Positions 16,491-25,345 of a DNA stretch of 64,000 nucleotides are shown in pieces (the first letter of the stretch is position 1; each line of letters starts with the position of its first letter). A program made the position numbers and the translations under genes. The stretch is from NCBI GenBank assembly GCA_023397905.1, contig JAEWSZ010000186.1, positions 1 through 64,000 on the forward strand, in the 5' to 3' direction. The notes beneath the pieces were generated by a model. That model ran no database searches and was not told the origin of the DNA. It saw only the letters and a program-made list of their open reading frames with translations. This DNA is from Bacillota bacterium. GTDB lineage: Bacteria; Bacillota; Clostridia; Acetivibrionales; DSM-1351.

Positions 16491-17504
16491 ATGAAACGAA
16501 TTCTTTCTATATTTATGTGCGTTGTTATGGCAACCATAGTTTTAACCGCTTGCGGCAATGCCCCCCAGCAGAGCCAGGAATCCCAGAGCACTTCCTCCAG
16601 CCAGGAGAAATCGCAGTCTGCGCCTCAGTTTACAGTTAATAAGATCGGAGTGACTTACGTCAAATCTCCCCTGAACGTGCCCTCAATTGTTGAAAAAGAA
16701 AAAGGAATCTTTACCGAAGCCTTTTCAGAATATGGACTTCCCGTGGAATATTCCAACCTTACCACCGGTCCCGAACAGACTCAGGCCCTGGCCTCCGGAG
16801 ACATTCAGTTCCTGTACGCGGTGGGTGCTACCTCTGTCATTCTGTCGGCTTCCAACGGAGCGGATATTAAAATAATCAGCACCTACAGCCGTTCTCCCGA
16901 AGCATTCTGCCTGTTTACCGGCAAAGAAAGCGCCATTAAGTCCGCAGCGGATTTGAAGGGTAAAAAGATTGCAGGCCCCAAAGGAACCATTCTGCACGAA
17001 CTGCTGGTTGCGTATCTGAAAACCGCAGGATTGACAGAAAATGACGTCGATTTCCTGTCCATGGGCATTCCCGATGCACAGGCCGCTTTAGCCGGAGGAG
17101 ACGTGGACTGCGCGCTTCTGGCCGGACCTGTGGCATACAATATGTCCAAGGACGGCTACCGTACAGTCACCACAGGAAAGGGTCTGGTGGATGCGACCAT
17201 TGTGGTTGCGACCAGCGGTGCTTTCTATGAAAAAAATCCCCTTTTGGTCAAGAGGTTCCTTGAAGCACAGGACAAAATCAAGGCCTACATGGCTGAGAAC
17301 CCGGACGAAATCCTGGAGATCGCTGCAAAAGAAACCGAACTGAGCGCCGACGCAGTGAAGGAAATGTTCCCTATGTACGATTTCTCTACTGAAATTACCG
17401 ACGGTGATATTGCTTCCATGAAAAAGACCGAACAGTTTATGAAAGACAATGCAATGATTGAAAACAGGGTCGACATCGACGGCTTGATTTTAAAGGTAAA
17501 ATAA
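16491..17504 (+). CDS. Substrate-binding lipoprotein, NMT1/THI5-like (SsuA/TauA class)
   Basis: Extracellular receptor of the importer. The signal peptide ends in a lipobox, VLTACG (Cys21), followed by a Ser/Gln-rich linker to about 45. The mature part has NMT1-type features, including GVTYVKSPLNVPS and LKGKKIAGPKGTILHELL. 337 aa. GGAG lies just upstream of the ATG. Relatives bind aromatic sulfonates, pyrimidine precursors of thiamine, or nitrate. With an H-cluster-like protein in the same operon, a metal- or cofactor-related ligand is an alternative. Confidence 0.85.
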   Translation: MKRILSIFMCVVMATIVLTACGNAPQQSQESQSTSSSQEKSQSAPQFTVNKIGVTYVKSPLNVPSIVEKEKGIFTEAFSEYGLPVEYSNLTTGPEQTQALASGDIQFLYAVGATSVILSASNGADIKIISTYSRSPEAFCLFTGKESAIKSAADLKGKKIAGPKGTILHELLVAYLKTAGLTENDVDFLSMGIPDAQAALAGGDVDCALLAGPVAYNMSKDGYRTVTTGKGLVDATIVVATSGAFYEKNPLLVKRFLEAQDKIKAYMAENPDEILEIAAKETELSADAVKEMFPMYDFSTEITDGDIASMKKTEQFMKDNAMIENRVDIDGLILKVK

Positions 17505-17549
17505 TCAAGGCTACTTAAAAGGTCAACGCACTTGCCAACCATGTAAAAT

Positions 17550-17590
17550 AGCGGTTCCTGAAAAATCAGGAGCCGCTGGTTTTTATTATT
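17550..17590. terminator. Bidirectional terminator between convergent genes
   Basis: AGCGGTTCCTGA (17550-17561) pairs with TCAGGAGCCGCT (17566-17577) with one G-U. TTTTTATT follows on the plus strand and ATTTTAC on the minus strand. It serves the importer operon and the leftward BRCT gene. Confidence 0.75.
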
Positions 17591-18500
17591 TATGTTGTTC
17601 TACTGCATTCCAAAAATCACTTTCATGTATTATCAATATATTTTTTCCTTTTTTACGCAAATCCACGGCCTGTTCAACTTTTCTACCATAGCAAGAGAAT
17701 GCCCAACATGGATTTCCATTATCTCCTATTACTAAATATTTTGTATCTTTGATTACAGCGTCTTTAAATTTGCCACCAAGAGATTCCACAATATTTTGAA
17801 TATCAGATCTCCTAAATTTTGAAGAAATTCCTGTAAAACAAAACAATTCATTTACAAAGCAAATTTCTGGGTCTACGCTGCATAAACCTTCGATTTTTAT
17901 AGTTTCTTTGAGTCTATTAATTTCATCTATATCAATATTTACAGTATTATTTAAATCAATAAAATCACTAAAGAATACTTTTAATATGGCTTTTTCATTT
18001 TCATCAACCATTCCATCTGCTAAAATACCGGATACTAACGAAAACAATTCATCATATGGATATAAACCTTTTAAATGATGATTATCAAAAATCCAATTCC
18101 TTAAACCTTCAATTTCAGATGTATTTATCTCATTATCCGCTAGTATTCCATGCATTATGCCATGTAACTTCTGTATATCAGCTGTTATTATATTATAATA
18201 TTTGCTTGTGCCTTTAAAATTATCACATGCCCATAATATATCCTGAATTTCCTCCCAGGTTAGAATGTTATCTTCAAGGGCTGCTTGTATTAAAGGAATA
18301 ATTTCATTAAATGGTTTCCTATATATCATTTCTTTATATTGATCACACCAATTTACAAACTCAATAATCTCAGCTAAGTTTATTTTTTTATCAATTGAAA
18401 TACCATTAATTATACCTTCCAGCTCATTTATTGCCTTATCGAGTTCACTTTTAAAAGAATATTTCGCATATTCCATTTCTTCATAATCAGCAATCCTCAT
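17586..18500 (-). CDS. BRCT-domain protein with duplicated helical (TerB-like) modules
   Basis: The C-terminal about 90 residues form a BRCT domain: LFCFTGISSKFRRSDIQ, LGGKFKDAVIKDTKYLVIG, then the closing Trp in HESDFWNAV. It probably binds DNA ends or phosphoproteins. The N-terminal 180 residues are helical and internally repeated: LEGIINGISIDKKINLAEI resembles LHGIMHGILADNEINTSEI about 85 residues later, and the segments after each also resemble one another. The start is ATG 18500 with GGGAGG nine bases upstream. The gene is visibly more AT-rich than its neighbours, which may indicate transfer. A repair role is suggested by the divergent SOS polymerase. Confidence 0.65.
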   Translation of the reverse strand: MRIADYEEMEYAKYSFKSELDKAINELEGIINGISIDKKINLAEIIEFVNWCDQYKEMIYRKPFNEIIPLIQAALEDNILTWEEIQDILWACDNFKGTSKYYNIITADIQKLHGIMHGILADNEINTSEIEGLRNWIFDNHHLKGLYPYDELFSLVSGILADGMVDENEKAILKVFFSDFIDLNNTVNIDIDEINRLKETIKIEGLCSVDPEICFVNELFCFTGISSKFRRSDIQNIVESLGGKFKDAVIKDTKYLVIGDNGNPCWAFSCYGRKVEQAVDLRKKGKNILIIHESDFWNAVEQHK

Positions 18501-18644
18501 CTTCTTCATCCTCCCTTTAGAATTTTTACATCTAAAATTTACCATTAAATCTATAAAAATACAATATTTTTTTGACAATTTTATCATGGCAAACTTGAAT
18601 AACATGACTGTCGCTTTTGCCGTTTATCTGGCTACTATTTCCTG

Positions 18645-18673
18645 TTGTATTTATTATGCTGCCGGCATATAAT
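18645..18673 (+). promoter_or_regulatory. Promoter of the Y-family polymerase operon
   Basis: TTGTAT (18645-18650), a 17-nt spacer, then TATAAT (18668-18673). The SOS box starts four bases downstream. Confidence 0.65.
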
Positions 18674-18677
18674 AAAA

Positions 18678-18691
18678 CAAACATATGTTCG
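18678..18691 (+). promoter_or_regulatory. LexA (SOS) box
   Basis: CAAACATATGTTCG matches the Firmicute LexA site (CGAACnnnnGTTCG) with one difference. It lies at the expected transcription start, 22 bp before the polymerase ATG, so LexA would block initiation. Confidence 0.75.
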
Positions 18692-18712
18692 ATAAGTCCG
18701 GCAGGTGATTTT

Positions 18713-19957
18713 ATGAGAATTATTTTCCACATTGATGTAAATAGCGCCTATTTGTCCTGGGAAGCTGCCTGGCGGTTGCAGCACGGTTATTCCATTGATC
18801 TCCGGGAAATACCTTCGGTGATCGGCGGAGACGAGGCTTCCAGACATGGAATCGTACTGGCTAAAAGCATTCCCGCCAAAGCCTTCAATGTCCATACGGG
18901 AGAATCGCTGTATGCGGTGAGGCAGCGGTGTCCGGATATTGTTGTGGTGCCGCCGAGATATGACTTGTACATGCAATGCAGCGCTGAACTTATGCGGCTT
19001 CTGGAGGAGTATTCTCCGGATATTCAAATTTTCAGCATAGATGAATGCTTTGTTGATTTCAGCCATATGGAAAATTTATGGCCAGATACGGTCACGGCAG
19101 CACATGACATCAAGGACCGGATAAGACGTGAACTCGGCTTCACGGTCAATATAGGCATATCATCCAACAAGCTCCTGGCTAAAATCGCAGGAGACCTGAA
19201 AAAACCGGACATGGTGCACACTTTGTTTCCGGAGGAAATACAGGCCAAAATGTGGCCGCTGCCGGTGGAATATCTGTACGGCATTGGGCGTGCCACCGCG
19301 CCTAAATTGCACAGGATTGGTATTTATACAATCGGACAGCTTGCCAAAACAGACTTATCCGTGCTGGCATATTATTTTAAAAGCTATGGAAAGATTATGC
19401 GGGAATATGCCAATGGCATTGAAAATTCCCAGGTAATCTCCGGAGGCCGTATTCCCATGAAAGGCATAGGCAATTCCACAACAATCAGCCACGATGTGGA
19501 CAGCAGAGAGGCTGCCTGTAAAATCCTGCTGTCGCTTACCGAAACAGTCTGTATGAGGCTCAGACAAGCGAAATACTGCGCCCGGCTGTTTTCCGTTTCC
19601 ATAACCTCCGGCGAATTTATGCACAGCAGCCATCAGCACAAGTTTTCTGCGGCAACCGATTGTACCAATGACATCTATCAGTCCGCACGCATACTCTTTG
19701 ACCAGCTGTGGAAAGGGCAGAAAATACGCAAGCTTGGTGTACGTGTATCCGAATTATGCAGAAATGACTTTGTCCAGCTGTCCCTGTTTGAAAAATATGA
19801 AGGAAGGAAAAAGCTGCTGGACACCGCCATTGACAATATCCGCATGCAATACGGAACGCGCTCCGTATTCCGCTCATGTTTTCTGCATTCCGGATATTCG
19901 CCTGTAAGCGGAGGAGTTCCCCAGGAAGATTACACAATGATGACCAGTATACTTTAG
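18713..19957 (+). CDS. Y-family DNA polymerase (DinB/UmuC-like), SOS-regulated
   Basis: Error-prone translesion polymerase. The first catalytic motif is FHIDVNSAYLSWEAAW (from residue 4), the second FSIDECFVDFS near 105, and the palm/thumb motif is GISSNKLLAKIAGDLKKPD. A helix-hairpin-helix is near 180 (YGIGRATAPKLHRIG). 414 aa. The ATG at 18713 is preceded by AGGTGA. The family members polymerase IV and UvrX-like enzymes cannot be separated with certainty here. A LexA box in the promoter supports DNA-damage induction. The next gene is 18 bp downstream. Confidence 0.9.
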   Translation: MRIIFHIDVNSAYLSWEAAWRLQHGYSIDLREIPSVIGGDEASRHGIVLAKSIPAKAFNVHTGESLYAVRQRCPDIVVVPPRYDLYMQCSAELMRLLEEYSPDIQIFSIDECFVDFSHMENLWPDTVTAAHDIKDRIRRELGFTVNIGISSNKLLAKIAGDLKKPDMVHTLFPEEIQAKMWPLPVEYLYGIGRATAPKLHRIGIYTIGQLAKTDLSVLAYYFKSYGKIMREYANGIENSQVISGGRIPMKGIGNSTTISHDVDSREAACKILLSLTETVCMRLRQAKYCARLFSVSITSGEFMHSSHQHKFSAATDCTNDIYQSARILFDQLWKGQKIRKLGVRVSELCRNDFVQLSLFEKYEGRKKLLDTAIDNIRMQYGTRSVFRSCFLHSGYSPVSGGVPQEDYTMMTSIL

Positions 19958-19975
19958 ACTTCAGGATGGTGTTTT

Positions 19976-20236
19976 ATGAAAGTATTAATGAAACCTGTTG
20001 AAATGATAGCATTTTTTATGGAAGACGGAAAGCCTGCTCCCTTGAGATTCAGGTTTAAACAGGATGGCGGTTACATTACTGTAAAGGTTGGCAGGGCCTA
20101 TTCTCCGGAAGAGGAAAAAATAGCCGGAAACCGTATGTATGTGTACAGATGCCGCAGCCTCATCAATGGTATTGAAAAAATGTATGAATTGAAGTACGAA
20201 CTCAACACCTGCAAATGGTATTTATTTAAAATGTGA
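19976..20236 (+). CDS. Small conserved protein in the SOS polymerase operon
   Basis: An 86-aa basic protein without membrane segments, rich in beta-type sequence (LRFRFKQDGGYITVKVGRAYS, KMYELKYELNTCKWYLFKM). It starts 18 bp after the polymerase stop and shares its SOS promoter. I do not recognise the family. Co-expression with a translesion polymerase suggests an accessory or regulatory role. Confidence 0.6.
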   Translation: MKVLMKPVEMIAFFMEDGKPAPLRFRFKQDGGYITVKVGRAYSPEEEKIAGNRMYVYRCRSLINGIEKMYELKYELNTCKWYLFKM

Positions 20237-20284
20237 ACCGGAGGGCCGCCACACGCGGCGTGCTTGCCGCTCCATAAAAAAGTA

Positions 20285-20325
20285 AAGGCCCTCATTTTAT
20301 AAATAATTATAAAATAAGTGGCCCC
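20285..20325. terminator. Terminator between the SOS operon and the chemoreceptor gene
   Basis: GGCC (20287-20290) plus ATTTTATAA pairs with TTATAAAAT plus GGCC (20320-20323), with a small internal loop. On the minus strand CTTTACTTTTTTATG follows, so it mainly ends the chemoreceptor gene. Confidence 0.55.
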
Positions 20326-20358
20326 ACTAAAACGTACTCGACCGCCAACAGGCTGCTT

Positions 20359-22047
20359 TTACAGTTTAAATTTGGAGACCTCCCTGTTCAGCTCTTCCGC
20401 CATGTCAAAGAGTAGATTTGCCGAGGAGGAGATCACTTCCTGGCTTGCGGTCTGTTCCTCTATGGCAGCGGCTACCTCGTGGCTTTCAGAGGTAGTCTGC
20501 CTGGCTTCATTTGAGATGGTGGTGCTCATTGCCTGAACCCGGGTGAATTCATCAAGCATTTTCTTGATTTTCAGTGAAATATCCTTGATCTGCACATCCA
20601 CCGCTTCATTTGATTTTACGATGATATCAAAGGATTCGCATACCCTGTCCGCCATGAGCGTGCCTTCCTTTGCCTCCTGCACTCCTGAAACCATGCTCTG
20701 GGACACATGCTCGGTATAATCCAGTATTTCCGTCAATATTACGGATATTTCCTTCGTTGCCTTGTCGGTGCCTTCCGCCAGCTTGCGGACTTCATCCGCA
20801 ACCACGGCAAAGCCCTTTCCGTGCTCTCCTGCCCTGGCCGCTTCAATGGCCGCGTTTAAAGCCAGCAAATTTGTCTGGGAAGCTATATTTGATATGGTCC
20901 CCAATATATTTTGGATCATATCCGAACGTTCCTTTAGTGTATCCGTTATGCTCCGGGTCGATACGATCTTGTTTTCTATAACGCCTATCTGGCTCAGCAG
21001 CAGACTCATATCCTGCTTGCCAAGGTGTGCGTTTTTATTGGCCTCATCCGATGAAGCCTGGACTCCCGTCAGATTATCCGTCATTGCCCTGTTCAGATTC
21101 AAAAGCTCATCCATGGTCCTGAGCGTATCGTAGGACAATTCCGACTGTTCATTTGCCCCCTTTGCCACCTGTTGAATGGCTGCCGCGATCTGCTCAATGA
21201 CCTGTGTATTCTGAACGGCGCTGGAGCTCAGGGCTTCCGATGAATTGGTGACATCCCTGCTGACCTTGTATATATTGCTTATCAGACTGTGCAGGTTGTC
21301 CGCCATCACATTGAAGTATTGCGCCAGTTCGGCCACTTCATCCCCGGACTTCATGACGATCTTTTCAACTCTCAGATCCCCCATGGATATTTTTTTTGCC
21401 GCTTTTGCAACTACTGAGACAGTAGTGCCTATTTTATTTGAAAACAGGAAGGACACCAGAATACTGCCTATGGTTATAAGCACTATGGAGAAAAGGACCC
21501 CGAATCCCATACGGTCCGCCTGCTTGTTCAGCTGCAGCTTTTTTTCCTGTTGATAGTTAAGCTCATTGGAGATCAATACGTTGACTCCGTCCTGCAAAAA
21601 GCCGATCTGTTTTCTGAGGGACTCCTTCTTTTCCGCGACCTCACCCATTTTATTATCTTCCGCGGCTTTCATGATCTGGTCTAAAGTGTTGTTATATGTA
21701 CTAAGCAGCTGGGTTATATCTCCCAGGGCGGCTTTCCCCTCCTTATCCGCAACATATCCTTTCAATTGCAGGACGCACGCTTCCATATTGGGCTTTTCTT
21801 TGTTCACCACCTGCTTCAGCTTATCTATCTCAATAAAACCGGTTCCGAACTGCTCATTGATCTTCATTCCGGAATTTACGATCTTATTGGCGACTATTGT
21901 AGTCTCTATCATATTGTCCAGCTTCGACATGGAATTCCGCATAATTAAAAACGAGGTCATACTGATTATTCCCAGAATAATTGTAACCAGTACAAACATG
22001 ATGATCAATTTGGCTTTGAGATTTTTCCGTATCCCCGATATAATCAT
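20359..22047 (-). CDS. Methyl-accepting chemotaxis protein
   Basis: Membrane chemoreceptor that controls CheA. Membrane segments lie at about 10-32 and 184-205, enclosing an about 150-aa helical sensor (4HB-type). A HAMP linker is followed by the signalling hairpin with the invariant tip [23 protein letters not shown]. The start is ATG 22047 with GGAGG; a GTG/ATG further upstream lies in the ribosome-binding site. It is last in the sugar locus, beyond a partial terminator, so it may mediate taxis toward the transported sugar or its loaded binding protein. Confidence 0.92.
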   Translation of the reverse strand: MIISGIRKNLKAKLIIMFVLVTIILGIISMTSFLIMRNSMSKLDNMIETTIVANKIVNSGMKINEQFGTGFIEIDKLKQVVNKEKPNMEACVLQLKGYVADKEGKAALGDITQLLSTYNNTLDQIMKAAEDNKMGEVAEKKESLRKQIGFLQDGVNVLISNELNYQQEKKLQLNKQADRMGFGVLFSIVLITIGSILVSFLFSNKIGTTVSVVAKAAKKISMGDLRVEKIVMKSGDEVAELAQYFNVMADNLHSLISNIYKVSRDVTNSSEALSSSAVQNTQVIEQIAAAIQQVAKGANEQSELSYDTLRTMDELLNLNRAMTDNLTGVQASSDEANKNAHLGKQDMSLLLSQIGVIENKIVSTRSITDTLKERSDMIQNILGTISNIASQTNLLALNAAIEAARAGEHGKGFAVVADEVRKLAEGTDKATKEISVILTEILDYTEHVSQSMVSGVQEAKEGTLMADRVCESFDIIVKSNEAVDVQIKDISLKIKKMLDEFTRVQAMSTTISNEARQTTSESHEVAAAIEEQTASQEVISSSANLLFDMAEELNREVSKFKL

Positions 22048-22072
22048 AAAAACCTCCATCTGAAAATAAAAT

Positions 22073-22113
22073 TAAACCAAATGCAATGTAATTGTTACCT
22101 TACATTTGGTTTA
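22073..22113 (-). terminator. Hairpin between the UroD-like and chemoreceptor genes
   Basis: TAAACCAAATG (22073-22083) and CATTTGGTTTA (22103-22113) are perfect 11-bp arms. AATTTTATTTTC follows on the minus strand. Read-through would reach the chemoreceptor start 26 bp later. Confidence 0.65.
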
Positions 22114-22123
22114 GAAAAATCAA

Positions 22124-23365
22124 TCATTTATAGAATTCATCTATCGCCTCAAACATTGCGACGATATTCTCGGGAGGCACGTCAGGCAAAACATTGTGGA
22201 TGGGATTGAATACAAATCCTCCTCCGGGAGCCAGTATCTCCAGTCTCTGCTTGACATCGTCCTTGACCTGCTGTACTGTGCCGTGGTTCAATATATGTCT
22301 CGTATCACAGCCGCCGCCCCAGAATGTGACATCCTTTCCGAATTCCTTTTTCAGCCTGGCCGCCTCCATATCCCTTGCGGAAGTCTGGACGGGATTCAGA
22401 ATATCATAACCGGCTTCTATCAGATCCGGTATCAATTTGTAAATCGCTCCGCAGGAATGTAAAAAGGTTTTCATTCCGCTGTTCTTTTTGACATAATCGC
22501 ACAGCATTTTATGCCTGGGTTTGAATAGCTTGCGGTACACCTCCGGCGCCATAAATGGGCCGTTGTCCATACCCAGGTCATCGCCGAAACGGATAATGTC
22601 TGCGACATCCCCTACGGCTTTGCAGACCTGCTCCAGCGTGGCCATGTGCTGCTCCATCAATGCATCCAGGAGTCCTTCCACCTCTTCGGGCTCCGCATAT
22701 ATGTCCATCAGGAAATTATCCATCCTCCTCAAAAAGGTGCCCCACTCAAACAGATTGCAGCCGCATACGATCATCAGAGCCTTATCGGAATTCTTTTTTA
22801 AATACAGCGCCTTTTCCCGGAGCTTTTGATAGAAATCCGGTTCATTTGCGTGATCCCACGGGCTGTGTGCCAGCGCGGACCATATTACCTTGCCCATAGC
22901 CTCCGGAAGCTTTTTATAATCCCCCGGATATTCATCCTGGTACGGAAATATGGTCTGGTCAAAGAAGGTTGCGCCTTTGGGCATCTTGCCTATGAGAGTG
23001 CCGTCCTCATGATATGCGCAGTAGCTTCCGTCACTTTGTTTTACCGGATTGAACCAGATGGGATACTCCGCCTTGCCCCCGTTGGACAGCAGGGTTTCAT
23101 GCCAGTCGGAATCCTCCGTATTGAACATCCGGCCTATATCCAGAACATCTATGCCAAATCTCTCAATGATGCTGTCCTCAGGCTGTGTGACCTGCTGGAC
23201 TATGTCATATACTCTGTTGTGCCCGCCACTTATTGACAAATGCTTTTTCAGATTGTCATAGGCTATGGCGGAGATGCCGGAACTTGGCGTCGAACCCAAA
23301 TCAACGGCAACTCTGTCCGGTTCTTTATGATTTAAACTTGCCAATACACGTTCTCTTGAATTCAT
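22124..23365 (-). CDS. Uroporphyrinogen decarboxylase-like (MtaA/CmuA family) protein
   Basis: A 413-aa TIM-barrel protein of the UroD/methyltransferase superfamily. It begins MNSRERVLASLNHKEPDR, the usual opening of this branch. The metal-ligand region is FLHSCGAIYKLIPDLIEAG, followed by LNPVQTSARDM. Members either decarboxylate uroporphyrinogen or transfer methyl groups between corrinoid and thiols. Here it sits in a sugar-transport operon 31 bp after a rhamnose mutarotase-like gene, with no haem or corrinoid genes around. A role in sugar metabolism is therefore likely but undefined. Confidence 0.8.
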   Translation of the reverse strand: MNSRERVLASLNHKEPDRVAVDLGSTPSSGISAIAYDNLKKHLSISGGHNRVYDIVQQVTQPEDSIIERFGIDVLDIGRMFNTEDSDWHETLLSNGGKAEYPIWFNPVKQSDGSYCAYHEDGTLIGKMPKGATFFDQTIFPYQDEYPGDYKKLPEAMGKVIWSALAHSPWDHANEPDFYQKLREKALYLKKNSDKALMIVCGCNLFEWGTFLRRMDNFLMDIYAEPEEVEGLLDALMEQHMATLEQVCKAVGDVADIIRFGDDLGMDNGPFMAPEVYRKLFKPRHKMLCDYVKKNSGMKTFLHSCGAIYKLIPDLIEAGYDILNPVQTSARDMEAARLKKEFGKDVTFWGGGCDTRHILNHGTVQQVKDDVKQRLEILAPGGGFVFNPIHNVLPDVPPENIVAMFEAIDEFYK

Positions 23366-23396
23366 TTTTAACCCTCCGTTTTATATATATTTTTTA

Positions 23397-23720
23397 TCAG
23401 TCCAGGTGAAATACCTCTTCCATGGCAGCCCACCATTCCCCTTCGCCCCTTGTTTCAATAGGTTCCTGGCAGGGATCTGTCAGCTTCCACCATTCCCTGG
23501 TCTTCGGGTCGGCCTTCATCTTTTCCATATCCGAAGCAAAGTCCTCTCCCACGTATTCATAGTAGCTGAAAAGATATCCGTTCCTGTGATAAATAGAATA
23601 ATTCCTTATGTTGCATTCACGTATCATTTGTGTTATTTCCGGCCAGGGGTTGGCGTGCAGCCTTTTATATTCTTCAAGTTTATCCGGCCTGACCTTTATA
23701 ACGCTGCCGTATCTTTGCAT
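23397..23720 (-). CDS. L-rhamnose mutarotase family protein (RhaM-like)
   Basis: A 107-aa ferredoxin-fold protein that interconverts anomers of a hexose. Family features are the N-terminal basic strand (QRYGSVIKVRPDKLEEYKRL), LHANPWPEI with the conserved Trp, YSIYH, and the C-terminal WWAAMEEVFHLD. The ATG at 23720 has GGAGG. It lies 18 bp after the sugar ABC ATPase gene. Its presence suggests that the locus handles L-rhamnose, fucose or another sugar released in one anomeric form. Confidence 0.85.
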   Translation of the reverse strand: MQRYGSVIKVRPDKLEEYKRLHANPWPEITQMIRECNIRNYSIYHRNGYLFSYYEYVGEDFASDMEKMKADPKTREWWKLTDPCQEPIETRGEGEWWAAMEEVFHLD

Positions 23721-23738
23721 TTTAACCTCCAATATTTC

Positions 23739-25247
23739 TTACGCCAGATAATTTCCGATCCTGCAGCTCAAATCGTCATAGGGGCAAAAGGTGTCATTGA
23801 TATTATCTATTTCTCCGTTGATTTTGCCTTCCTTGAATACCAGTATCCTTCTGGACAGGGTGACCAGCTCGGGCATATCCGAGGATATCAGAATAATTGA
23901 TTTCCCCTCTTCCTTTGCAAGTTTCCATATAAGCTCATGGATGGCTTCCTTTGCGCCGATGTCCACTCCCACCGTGGGTTCGTCAATGATGAGGATGTCA
24001 CAGCCTGCGGCAAGCCACTTTGATATACTCACCTTCTGCTGGTTTCCTCCGCTGAGCCTGCCTACCTTTTGCTCCGTCCCTGTGACTTTTATGCTCATGG
24101 ACTCCACCATCTGCACGGTTTTCTTATCTTCGGCCTCCAGGTGTATGAACCTGAAAAACCTGTGAATGATCTTGTTCCAGATCGTGATGGATATATTTGT
24201 CCTTATGGAGGCCTCCAGTATCAGGCCTTCTTCTTTTCTGTTTTCCGATACATAGCCCATTTTATATTTATACAGGCTGTCAGCCATTGATTTTATATTG
24301 GCCTTTTTTCCATTAATATATAATTCACCTGAATCGGCCCTGTCCTCGCCGATCAGTATTTTTGCCAGCTCCGTTCTCCCCGAACCGACCAGGCCATAGA
24401 ACCCAAGGATCTCTCCCTTGTACAGCTCCAGGTTGATATCCCTGAACCGCTCTCCCTGGCTCAGATTTTTGACCTCAAGTACCTTATTGTTAAAATCTAT
24501 ATCCAGCTTACCCAGATACACATCCTTCGTTTCCCTGCCCAGCATCATTTTTATTATATCCTGCTTCAAAAGGCCCTGGCAGGATTTTGTCCCGATGTAT
24601 TTTCCGTCCCTCAAAACGGTTATCTTATCGCACAGCTGAAGCACCTCCTCCAGCTTGTGGGATACGAAAATGAGCGCCACACCTTCGGTTTTCAGCTTCT
24701 TCAGTATCTGAAACAGATTGTCCGCCTCATGCTGCGTGAGAGATGAGGTGGGTTCGTCCAGAAGCAGTACCTTCGCATTTGAAGCCAATGCTTTTGCTAT
24801 CTGGGAAAGCTGCTTCTGCGCCGCGCTCAGGCAATCTATTTTGGTTTCCGGATCAACTGCAAGCCCCACTATATCAAGATACTTTTTAGCGTCCTCATTG
24901 AGCTTTTTCCATCTGATGACACCTGATTTTGTATATTTTCCAAGCTTGTCAAGCATAATATTCTCTGCCACACTGCTCTGCGGTATTACCTGTATTTCCT
25001 GATTAACTATACTTATCTCATTGGCTATTGCATCCCTGAAGCTTTGCAATTTGATCTCATTTCCGTTTAAAAGTACATGGCCTTCGTCAGGTTTGTGAAC
25101 TCCGCATATTATTTTAATCAAGGTGCTCTTTCCAGCCCCATTTTCACCCAGCAGCGCATGTATTTCCCCGTAATCGAACCTTACGGAAACATTATCCAAT
25201 GCCCTGACTCCGGGGAAAAACTTACTTATACCGTTTAATTCAAGCAT
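23739..25247 (-). CDS. Sugar ABC transporter ATP-binding protein (RbsA/XylG type)
   Basis: Twin-cassette ATPase of 502 aa. Cassette 1: GENGAGKSTL (about 35-44), a degenerate signature LSAAQKQLSQIAKAL, Walker B LLLDEPTSSL. Cassette 2: GLVGSGRTEL (about 285), LSGGNQQKVSISKWL, IDEPTVGVD. One intact and one degenerate site is normal for the CUT2 family. GGGAGGG precedes the ATG. It lies 98 bp after the binding-protein gene and energises the permease at 26512. Confidence 0.93.
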   Translation of the reverse strand: MLELNGISKFFPGVRALDNVSVRFDYGEIHALLGENGAGKSTLIKIICGVHKPDEGHVLLNGNEIKLQSFRDAIANEISIVNQEIQVIPQSSVAENIMLDKLGKYTKSGVIRWKKLNEDAKKYLDIVGLAVDPETKIDCLSAAQKQLSQIAKALASNAKVLLLDEPTSSLTQHEADNLFQILKKLKTEGVALIFVSHKLEEVLQLCDKITVLRDGKYIGTKSCQGLLKQDIIKMMLGRETKDVYLGKLDIDFNNKVLEVKNLSQGERFRDINLELYKGEILGFYGLVGSGRTELAKILIGEDRADSGELYINGKKANIKSMADSLYKYKMGYVSENRKEEGLILEASIRTNISITIWNKIIHRFFRFIHLEAEDKKTVQMVESMSIKVTGTEQKVGRLSGGNQQKVSISKWLAAGCDILIIDEPTVGVDIGAKEAIHELIWKLAKEEGKSIILISSDMPELVTLSRRILVFKEGKINGEIDNINDTFCPYDDLSCRIGNYLA

Positions 25248-25345
25248 TTGGAGCCCTCCCTATTCCGCATATATTTTGCTGTGAATGCAGGCATACGCTC
25301 TTTAAACGGCATATGCCCGCATTCATAACCTGTGGTTTTCAGCTG

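Noticed and set aside
22124..23365. Annotation as hemE (uroporphyrinogen decarboxylase)
   Set aside because: Sequence style is that of the MtaA/CmuA branch and the context is sugar transport without haem genes.
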